In this document: piece after piece, positions 50,455 to 57,084 of the stretch
Layout of the letters: each line of letters starts with the position of its first letter
Position numbering within the stretch: the stretch's first letter is position 1
Source: Streptomyces aureoverticillatus
GTDB lineage: Bacteria > Actinomycetota > Actinomycetes > Streptomycetales > Streptomycetaceae
Assembly (NCBI RefSeq): GCF_014649395.1
Contig: NZ_BMSY01000021.1
Location: 23,844 to 87,843, forward strand
Direction: 5' to 3'
DNA length: 64,000 bases
Position numbers and translations under genes: made by a program
Notes under the pieces: generated by a model
The model's input: only the letters and a program-made list of their open reading frames with translations
The model's database searches: none
Told to the model about the DNA's origin: nothing

Positions 50455-51855
50455 ATGGCCAAGAACCAGCACAGCTCCTCGCCCGGTTCCCATGGGGAAC
50501 GGGCCGTTTGGGAACGGGCCGTCGTCGTCGGTGGCGGATACGCCGGGCTCGTCACCGCGCGGGTCCTGGCCGATCACTTCGCCGAGGTGCTCGTCCTGGA
50601 GCGCGATCCGGTGGGCTCCGACACCGGCGTCCACCCGCACGTACCGCAGGGCTATCACGCCCACGCGCTGCTCGCCCGGGGCGGCGACGCGCTGGAGGCG
50701 CTTTTCCCCGGACTGCGGGCGGAACTCGCGGAGTTGGGCGCGCCGGTCTTCGACTACGGCGAGCGGATCAGCTTCCTGCTCCCGGCCGGCTACGCGCCGC
50801 CGGACCCGGTGGGCGTGTCCATCCAGACGTTCACGCGCGACGAGCTCGAACGGCGCCTGCGGCAAAGGGTGTCGGCCCTGGCGCCGGTGCGACTGCTCGC
50901 CGCGACCCGCTGCGAGACGGTGACGGGGAGCGCTCCGGGCCGGCTGGACCGGGTCCGTTACCGCACCCGCGATGCCGAGGAGTCCGTCGAGGTATCCGCC
51001 GACCTGGTCGTCGACGCCTCCGGCCGCTCCACCTCCATCGACCGCTGGCTCTCCGACGCACGGCTGCCGGTGTCCGCCAAGACCGTCATCAAAGCGAAGA
51101 TCACCTATACGTCGGCGTGTTACGAACGCCCGCCGCAGGACCGGCAGGACTTCGACGTCGCGTACCAGATGACGTTCGCCCCCGGCGTCCGCCGCGGCGG
51201 GGTGGTGCTGGCGGTGGAGCATCACCGCTGGATGTGCTCGCTGTTCGGCGTCGACGAGGAGGTGCCGCCCACCGACGACGAGGGTTACCTCGATTTCGCG
51301 CGCACGCTCGGCAACCCGCGGCTGGCCGAGCAGATCAAGTGCGGGACCCGGCAGGGGGAGATCTACCGCTACACCAACCCCGGCAACGAGTGGCGCCTGC
51401 ACCACAAGAACGCCCGCTGGCCCGAGCGCTTGATCGCGGTCGGCGACTCGGTGTGCGTGTTCAACCCGGTGTACGGACAAGGGCTGACGGTGGCGGCGCT
51501 GGAGGCGGAGCTTCTCGGCGCCCTGCTGCGCCGTCGCCGGGACCGGACAGGCCGCGGGGGACTGGACGGCCTCAGCCGTGCCTACCAGCGCGCCGCTGCC
51601 CGTGTCATCCAGGTCCCATGGACACTGGCCACCAGCTCAGACCTGATGTGGGCGCCCGCGGGCCAGCCGCTGTCCGCACGCTTCGCCCATTGGTACAACC
51701 GGCATGTCTTTGCCCTGGCCGTCCACGATCCGGGCATGTGGGCCCGATTCGTACGGGTGCTGAACATGACGGCCCCGCCTTCGTTGCTGTTGCGTCCGGA
51801 GGTGATGGCCAAGGTGGCGGGGCGCGCGCTCAGGGGGAGGGGGACTGGCGCGTAA
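50455..51855 (+). CDS. FAD-dependent monooxygenase/halogenase-like flavoprotein
   Basis: 466 aa. Dinucleotide-binding motif RAVVVGGGYAGLVTARVLAD at residues ~21-40, class A monooxygenase second motif LVVDASGRSTSIDRWLSD, and the GD motif RLIAVGDSVCVFNPVYGQGL near residue 326. The HHxxLLARGG-like region near residue 66 (YHAHALLARGGDALEALFPG) is typical of the geranylgeranyl-reductase/FAD-monooxygenase group. No tryptophan-halogenase WxWxIP motif, so halogenation is unlikely. Alone on its strand, so its substrate cannot be inferred. Confidence 0.85.
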   Translation: MAKNQHSSSPGSHGERAVWERAVVVGGGYAGLVTARVLADHFAEVLVLERDPVGSDTGVHPHVPQGYHAHALLARGGDALEALFPGLRAELAELGAPVFDYGERISFLLPAGYAPPDPVGVSIQTFTRDELERRLRQRVSALAPVRLLAATRCETVTGSAPGRLDRVRYRTRDAEESVEVSADLVVDASGRSTSIDRWLSDARLPVSAKTVIKAKITYTSACYERPPQDRQDFDVAYQMTFAPGVRRGGVVLAVEHHRWMCSLFGVDEEVPPTDDEGYLDFARTLGNPRLAEQIKCGTRQGEIYRYTNPGNEWRLHHKNARWPERLIAVGDSVCVFNPVYGQGLTVAALEAELLGALLRRRRDRTGRGGLDGLSRAYQRAAARVIQVPWTLATSSDLMWAPAGQPLSARFAHWYNRHVFALAVHDPGMWARFVRVLNMTAPPSLLLRPEVMAKVAGRALRGRGTGA

Positions 51856-52123
51856 CAACGCCGCCGACGGAAGGCTCACGCAGACGAGCTTGCGGACCCC
51901 ACCTCCCTGCTGGCGACGGCGGGCTTCCTGGATCTCAGCGGTCCTGAGCGGCAGGAGTACTACCCTCGCCGCTTCGTGACATGCGACGGATGTCCGTACT
52001 GGCCCCCGCCGCCGCACTGTTGAGGCTCCTTGAAATCCCCGGCCGTGCTCGCCACACCGGCTACCTCCGCTTGACTGCGGACCCAACTGGGCGAGTCGCT
52101 GAGCCAGGAATAGATCCACGATG

Positions 52124-52137
52124 TCCTGAATTCAGGA
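52124..52137. promoter_or_regulatory. Metal-sensor operator palindrome
   Basis: TCCTGAATTCAGGA, a perfect 14-bp palindrome 4 bp upstream of the sensor start, AT-richer than its surroundings. Probable binding site for the CmtR-type repressor. Confidence 0.6.
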
Positions 52138-52141
52138 TTCC

Positions 52142-52492
52142 GTGTACTGTCATGATGTGCTGACTGTTGCCTCCGACGTCGACGTGCTGGTCCGGTTCGG
52201 CCGAGCGCTCGCCGATCCGATCCGCTGCCGCATCCTGCTCGCCCTGCGCAAGGCCCCGGCCTACCCCGCCGATCTCGCCGAAGCACTCGGCATCTCCCGC
52301 ACTCGCCTGTCGAACCATCTGGCGTGCCTGCGCGACTGCGGTCTGGTCGTCACCGTGCCCGACGGCCGCCGCACCCGCTACGAGCTGGCTGATGAACGCC
52401 TTGGCCACGCCCTGGACGACCTGCGCGCCGCTGTGGTGGCCGTCGAGACCGACCGCACTTGCGTCGACGCCGCGGAGGAGGGGTGTTGCTGA
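52142..52492 (+). CDS. cmtR: CmtR-type ArsR/SmtB metal-sensing repressor
   Basis: 116 aa winged-helix repressor. The block FGRALADPIRCRILLAL and the metal-site helix RLSNHLACLRDCGLVV with two cysteines four residues apart, plus a later cysteine in DRTCVDAAEEGCC, match the Cys57/Cys61/Cys102 ligand set of M. tuberculosis CmtR, a Cd(II)/Pb(II) sensor. A further CC ends the protein. It is coupled to the efflux gene by TGATG. GTG 52142 has AGGA 5 nt upstream; GTG 52157 preceded by TACTGT is an alternative leaderless start. Confidence 0.82.
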   Translation: MYCHDVLTVASDVDVLVRFGRALADPIRCRILLALRKAPAYPADLAEALGISRTRLSNHLACLRDCGLVVTVPDGRRTRYELADERLGHALDDLRAAVVAVETDRTCVDAAEEGCC

Positions 52493-53217
52493 TGACCGCC
52501 GAGATACCCGTCGGTGTTGGCCCGGTACAGGCTCGCCACGACCTCCTCGCCCGCCGGATACGGCTGCTGGTCACCGCCACGATCGCCTATAACGTCATCG
52601 AGGCGGTCGTCGCCCTCATCGCCGGCGCCCGCGCCTCGTCCACCGCGTTGATCGGCTTCGGCCTGGACTCGGTGATCGAGGTCTCCTCTGCCGCCGCCGT
52701 CGCCTGGCAGTTCTCCGCCCGCGAGCACGCCGTACGTGAGGCGCGCGAGAAGACCACCCTGCGGATCATCGCGGTGTCATTCCTCGCGCTCGCCGGATAT
52801 GTCACCGTCGACGCCGTGCGCGCCCTGACCGGCACCGGCGAGGCCGAACGCTCCCTGCCCGGCATCGTCATCGCCGCGCTCTCGCTCGCGGTCATGCCGT
52901 TCCTGTCGGCCGCCCAGCGCCGCGCGGGCCGTGAACTGGGCTCCGCCAGTGCGGTCGCCGACTCCAAACAGACGCTCCTGTGCACCTACTTGTCCGCCGT
53001 ACTCCTGGTCGGCTTGATCCTCAACGCCACCCTCGGCTGGTCCTGGGCCGACCCCATCGCCGCCCTCGTCATTGCAGCCGTCGCCGTCAAGGAGGGCCGC
53101 GACGCCTGGCAGGGCAGAGGCTGCTGCGCACCCCAAGCCGCCATGACGGCCTCGACCGCAGACGCCCCCGCGGATGACGCGTGCGGCTGCGGTTCCGGCT
53201 GCGGTTGCTTCAACTGA
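52492..53217 (+). CDS. Cation diffusion facilitator family metal efflux protein
   Basis: 241 aa with five to six membrane helices. CDF features: IGFGLDSVIEVSSAAAVAWQ with the helix-II Asp near residue 56, and NATLGWSWADPIAALVIAAV with the helix-V Asp near residue 190. The C-terminal cytoplasmic domain of CDFs is lacking; instead the tail carries clustered cysteines (GRGCCAP; ACGCGSGCGCFN), a likely soft-metal binding site. Encoded one base into the sensor stop, so metal-induced co-expression is expected: efflux of Cd, Zn or similar. Confidence 0.85.
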   Translation: MTAEIPVGVGPVQARHDLLARRIRLLVTATIAYNVIEAVVALIAGARASSTALIGFGLDSVIEVSSAAAVAWQFSAREHAVREAREKTTLRIIAVSFLALAGYVTVDAVRALTGTGEAERSLPGIVIAALSLAVMPFLSAAQRRAGRELGSASAVADSKQTLLCTYLSAVLLVGLILNATLGWSWADPIAALVIAAVAVKEGRDAWQGRGCCAPQAAMTASTADAPADDACGCGSGCGCFN

Positions 53218-53408
53218 CTGCCCACCGGGGCAGAGTGGCGAACGGGAGCAGGGCCTTCAGGAAGACAACGGGCGCGACGACTGATGCTGTCCGTGGACAA
53301 CGAAATTTGGCTTCAACTGACAGCGGCCAGCTCGCATGGCTCATCCAAGATTTCCGTGAAGTCGGTCATGGGTCCGTTGTCTCGGTGACTCTGGGTAGGG
53401 CGTGGACC
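53218..53408. other. Gap before the transposase remnant
   Basis: No gene. The AT-richer segment 53290-53400 looks foreign and may hold an IS end (around CCGTGAAGTCGG), but no clean terminal repeat pair or target duplication was identified. Confidence 0.3.
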
Positions 53409-53675
53409 TCAGTGTGCCGACGTCGGGCCTGGGCGGCCTGGACTCCCTCCGGCCCGGCATCGTCGGCCGGGGCGGGCCGGGGCGGGCTGGGGATCGGTCG
53501 GCGGATCGAGGGCGCTGCGGTGCGTGCCGACCGCCTTCTCGACGGTGTCGCACAGGTTCTTCCAGACATGCCACCGATCTGCGATCTGGACGGCGTCGGG
53601 CGCTGCGGCGGAGGCGGCCGAGGCGTAGGCGCCGGCACGGTCACGGCAAATCGCCGCGAGTACGCGCCAGGATGC
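53409..53675 (-). pseudogene. ISL3-family transposase fragment
   Basis: An 88-codon open stretch on the minus strand, closed upstream by TAA (53676-53678), contains ICRDRAGAYASAASAAAPDA followed by VQIADRWHVWKNLCDTVEKA, the DDE-domain block of ISL3 transposases (consensus around vICRDRA..yA.ga..gAP.AvQvADRWHlw.NL). The N-terminal HTH and zinc finger and the C-terminal third are missing, and the remainder drifts into Pro/Arg-rich sequence. A dead remnant, marking past insertion between the metal-efflux genes and the next regulator. Confidence 0.75.
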
Positions 53676-53729
53676 TTAACAGCCCGCTCTCCACGCCCAC
53701 TTGCTCCACCCGCACCACCCGCAGGCCGC

Positions 53730-54746
53730 TCACCGGTCAGGCCTGCGGCATGAATTCACGAGGTCCTGGCCGGCGAGGCTGAGGAAGTGCAGTGCTCGCT
53801 TGCCCTGTCGCATGAGGGTGGTGAGACCGGCGTTGCGCAGAACTGTGGTGTGTTCGCTGGCGCTGGCGGCGGAGATACGGGCTTGGGCCGCCAGCTGAGT
53901 GGTGGTGCATCCGGAATGCTCGGCTATCACGCACAGCACCGTGGCCCGGGTGCGGCCGAGCAGCGCGCGTAAGGACTCGGGCACCGCGGCCAGCGCGCCG
54001 GCGGTGAGGGCTGCCGGGGCGAGGGTGCAGTCGCCGCTGTCACGGATGGGGAAGGTGATCCAGGGCTGTCCGTCGTCAGGGTGGTCGAAGGCGGGATAGT
54101 GAGCCCCGAACACCGTGGGGATGAGGAGCAGCCCGCGGCCGTCGAGGTGGATGTCGCCGTCACGGCCGGAGGCCGTGGTCAGGTGCAGTACGGGCGGTTT
54201 CCAGGCGATGTAGCGCGGATTGGCCTCCTGGAGGAGTCGGCCGACGCCATGCTCGGCCACCTGTTGTAGCCGCCAGGTCCGATCGGCGGTGGCGAGCTGT
54301 TCGATCCGGGGCCAGTAGGGGGCGATGAACTGCTGGTGCGCGTACTCCACGGCGTCAGCGACGTGGCGTATCAGTGAGGGGTCCTGTCGGAGTGCCTGCC
54401 CGGCCTTCGGAATGTGCCGATGCGCGGCGGCCCACTGCTCGAGGTCGTTGATCACCTGTCGGGCCGGTGTTGAGCGCAGTTCCTCCAGGGCGTCGTTCGG
54501 GCCTGCGGGGCCGCTGAGGTCCAGGAATCCCACGCTCGCGCCGAGGGCGGGGATGAAGCTGAACAGGGGTGCGAGGCGGGGGTGTAGGTGCCCGGTGGCG
54601 CGCTGCCGCCATGCGTCGAACCGCACGGGATGACTTCGTTCCTGCAGCAGTCGGATGCCGATCGTGAGCTCCAGGAGCGGTCGGACGCCCGGTGCCATGC
54701 GCGTGCGGGCGAGGTCCTGGGTCGTGAAGTGGATCCGCAAGGTCAC
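53730..54746 (-). CDS. Winged-helix (ArsR-like) transcriptional regulator
   Basis: 338 aa. The HTH is C-terminal: TVLCVIAEHSGCTTTQLAAQ then ARISAASASEHTTVLRNAGL and TTLMRQGKRALHFLS (residues ~270-330). The N-terminal ~250 residues are of the type found in Streptomyces one-domain sensors (LRIHFTTQDLARTRMAPGVR; FDHPDDGQPWITFPIRDSGD). GTG 54746 is used, although its ribosome site is weak. Divergent from a secreted I36 protein gene, which may be its target. Confidence 0.83.
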   Translation of the reverse strand: MTLRIHFTTQDLARTRMAPGVRPLLELTIGIRLLQERSHPVRFDAWRQRATGHLHPRLAPLFSFIPALGASVGFLDLSGPAGPNDALEELRSTPARQVINDLEQWAAAHRHIPKAGQALRQDPSLIRHVADAVEYAHQQFIAPYWPRIEQLATADRTWRLQQVAEHGVGRLLQEANPRYIAWKPPVLHLTTASGRDGDIHLDGRGLLLIPTVFGAHYPAFDHPDDGQPWITFPIRDSGDCTLAPAALTAGALAAVPESLRALLGRTRATVLCVIAEHSGCTTTQLAAQARISAASASEHTTVLRNAGLTTLMRQGKRALHFLSLAGQDLVNSCRRPDR

Positions 54747-54953
54747 CCGGGTGAGTCTGTCCACCCGGCGTCGTTTCGGGCCAGCCCGAAACGAGTCGAC
54801 CTTGCGGCTCTTCGGTACGAGTCTGCTGATGCAGCACCGGTCGGCATGTCGCCCGCAGGGCGGCCGAGTGCCCTCGCCAGGGCCCCTGTCCGGCCGGACC
54901 ACTCCATCCCTGGAAACCAAGGAACCTCGGAAGCTGAAGGAAGTAGGGACCAC

Positions 54954-55349
54954 ATGATCAAGAAGACCGTCACAGCCGCACTCTCGGCGGGTGTTCTCGT
55001 CACCGGCGGCGTACTGCTCGCCGCTGCTCCCGCCCAGGCCGCCCCCTGCCCGTCGGGCAGTCTGTGCGCCTACGTTGTGGAACAGCCGTCCTCGGCCAAC
55101 GCGTACAACTCCCGGACGTGGACGGGAGCTCCTGGACCCGTGAGCGGCCCCAACAAGAATCTGCTGCAGTACACGAAGTTCGACAACGCCCGCTCCCTGT
55201 ACAACAACAAGAGCGGGTACACGGCCCTCGTCTTCTCGCAGCCGGGCCACGGCGGCACTTCCTACAGTCTGAACCCGGGCAGCGGCTGGAAGAGCCTCGG
55301 CGGCTCGGCCCTGTGGCACAACGTCGCGTCGAACCGGTGGGTCCGTTAG
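54954..55349 (+). CDS. Secreted peptidase inhibitor family I36-type protein
   Basis: 131 aa. Signal peptide TVTAALSAGVLVTGGVLLAA with cleavage near AQAA, then a small beta/gamma-crystallin-like domain: CPSGSLCAYV, a central NARSLYNNKSGYTALVFSQ, and the ending WHNVASNRWVR. I36 members include the metalloprotease inhibitor SMPI; inhibition here is not proven. ATG 54954 follows GAAGGAAGTAGGG. The stop lies 27 bp before the next start. Confidence 0.85.
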   Translation: MIKKTVTAALSAGVLVTGGVLLAAAPAQAAPCPSGSLCAYVVEQPSSANAYNSRTWTGAPGPVSGPNKNLLQYTKFDNARSLYNNKSGYTALVFSQPGHGGTSYSLNPGSGWKSLGGSALWHNVASNRWVR

Positions 55350-55375
55350 GTCGCGTTGGTGCTGTCGTCATCGGC

Positions 55376-56245
55376 ATGGTCTGTCTCGCCATAGCGCTGG
55401 TCGGACTGGGCGCGGTCCGGGATGATTCGGGCCGCGCCGCCCACTCCGTTGTGGGCTACCCCTTCGGGGGAGTGCTCCGCTTCTCACCCGCCCAGCAAGC
55501 GGCACTCAGCCAGGCGCAGCACCAGTCCATCGCCGCCTGCATGGCAGCCCGGGGATTCCGCTACCGCGTCCCACCGCCGCTGCCTGCGGCTGCTGAACCG
55601 GTCAACCCCTACGGCCTGTTGAGTGAGGAGAGGGCCCGCGTCTCCGGATACGGTCTCAGCCAGCACCTTGACCGCGGTGATCCGCCGCCAGAGCAGTCCG
55701 AGACGGTGCCCCTCGCGGGGCGTGCCTCGTGGCGGCGGGCGCTGTTCGGGACCAGTGCCCACCGGGTCGTCGTACCGCTGCCCGGTGGCGGCGAGGTCTT
55801 CTTCAACTCCGACGGATGCGTCCAGCGGGCCCGGGCTCATGTGTACGGGTCGGGCTGGGACCGGCTCCAATACACCTTCCAAGGCCTGTCCCAGCAGGTC
55901 GTCACCGCAGTGGAGCGGGATGTGCGCGTCCGTGAGGGCCTGCGGCGGTGGGCCTCGTGTATGAAACGGTCGGGCGTATCGGCTGAGACACCGCACCAGA
56001 GCCGCGCCCTGGTCATGGACAAGCTGGAACAGGTCACGGCGAAACGTGAGTCCCGGAAGGCGGCAGCGCGATACGAGCTCCGGACCGCGACCGTGGACGC
56101 CGAGTGTCAGCGTGACAGTGCTCTGGCTCCGGCCGTCGCCAACTCGGCTGCGGAGCAGGAACGCCGGGTCTTGCAGACCTGGGCCAAGGAGTTCCGTCTC
56201 CTGCGCGACCTGAGAGCTGCGGCACTCGCCCGGGTCAGAGACTGA
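55376..56245 (+). CDS. Membrane-anchored protein of unknown function with CM-x-x-x-G motifs
   Basis: 289 aa. One N-terminal hydrophobic segment (MVCLAIALVGLGAV), then a soluble extracytoplasmic part with two similar motifs SIAACMAARGFRYR (~residue 52) and RWASCMKRSGVSAET (~residue 195), plus CVQRARAHVYG and DAECQRDSALA. The CM...G pattern also occurs in the lipoprotein at 38803 and is common in Streptomyces secreted proteins, without known function. ATG 55376 used. An in-frame GTG 55337 would add a TTA (leucine) codon and place the gene under bldA control. Ended by a strong hairpin. Confidence 0.75.
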   Translation: MVCLAIALVGLGAVRDDSGRAAHSVVGYPFGGVLRFSPAQQAALSQAQHQSIAACMAARGFRYRVPPPLPAAAEPVNPYGLLSEERARVSGYGLSQHLDRGDPPPEQSETVPLAGRASWRRALFGTSAHRVVVPLPGGGEVFFNSDGCVQRARAHVYGSGWDRLQYTFQGLSQQVVTAVERDVRVREGLRRWASCMKRSGVSAETPHQSRALVMDKLEQVTAKRESRKAAARYELRTATVDAECQRDSALAPAVANSAAEQERRVLQTWAKEFRLLRDLRAAALARVRD

Positions 56246-56289
56246 TTGGAGGTCAGGCCGCCAACTGCGAAGCGATGCTTGCTCGTCAA

Positions 56290-56322
56290 CGAAGCGGCCT
56301 TCCCCATGGGGAGGCCGCTTCG
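56290..56322 (+). terminator. Intrinsic-type hairpin after the 55376 gene
   Basis: CGAAGCGGCCT-T-CCCC pairs with GGGGAGGCCGCTTCG: 15-bp stem with one bulged T and a 2-nt AT loop, 45 bp after the stop codon. Confidence 0.8.
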
Positions 56323-56510
56323 GGATGTTGGGGGCGACCTGCGCCCACGTGGGGTTGTCGATCAGCAGTGAGACGCCGGGCCGCGATGCCGCGGGTATCC
56401 GGTGCGGTGTGGTGACTGTGCTGCTCTCGGCCTTCGGCAGGCAGCGTGACCGCCCGCCCTAGACGGCGGACGTGGTTGGGCGAAGAACTGGGCGGAGCGG
56501 AACTCGGCGT

Positions 56511-57017
56511 TCAGCTGCTCTGCGCCCGGAAGAACCAGTGGCAGCTCGGATCGGTGAGGCGCACTGTGCCGGAGAAGACCACGACCTGGTTTCCCCAGGC
56601 TTGGGTCTGCGTCATGAGGTCGCGGGCGTGAAATACCCAGTCGCCGAACAGCCGGAACCGCTTCGCCGCGTCGTTGGGATCGCAGTCGCCTCGGTACGCT
56701 CCGACCATGCCGGCCAAGGGCCGGGCCCACAGGCAGCCGCCCGCGGCGTTGCGGATCAGCAGGTCTTCGCCTGAGATGGTCTGCGGATTCCACAACTGGA
56801 TCGCTCGCCCTGCCTCGCATGGAGCGAGGTTGACCACATCGTTGTCGAAAGCGGTCAGGCACTTTCCCGTGGGCGCGTTCACGAAGTGCCCCCAGGTGGC
56901 TGCCTGACTCGGAGGCCCACCCGACAGCGCGAGGCCGAGGAACAATGCGGTCGCCGTGGCCGTGACTCCGGCTCGGCGCCACATGCGCTGCCGTCCGGAT
57001 CCGCGCAGACGTGCCAT
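56511..57017 (-). CDS. Secreted ricin-type (beta-trefoil) lectin-like protein
   Basis: 168 aa. Basic n-region and signal peptide (RRAGVTATATALFLGLALSG, cleavage near SQAA). The mature ~125 residues show repeated beta-trefoil-like units: FVNAPTGKCLTAFDNDVVNL, APCEAGRAIQLWNPQTISGE, IRNAAGGCLWARPLAG and TDPSCHWFFRAQSS. Likely binds carbohydrate or another ligand outside the cell. Convergent with the 55376 gene across the terminator. ATG 57017 is the only good start. Confidence 0.8.
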   Translation of the reverse strand: MARLRGSGRQRMWRRAGVTATATALFLGLALSGGPPSQAATWGHFVNAPTGKCLTAFDNDVVNLAPCEAGRAIQLWNPQTISGEDLLIRNAAGGCLWARPLAGMVGAYRGDCDPNDAAKRFRLFGDWVFHARDLMTQTQAWGNQVVVFSGTVRLTDPSCHWFFRAQSS

Positions 57018-57084
57018 CCCAGCCTCCCAGGCCGCTGCATACTCACCCTGGCTCTACCCAGGGACTGTCCCTGCGAGTGCTACT

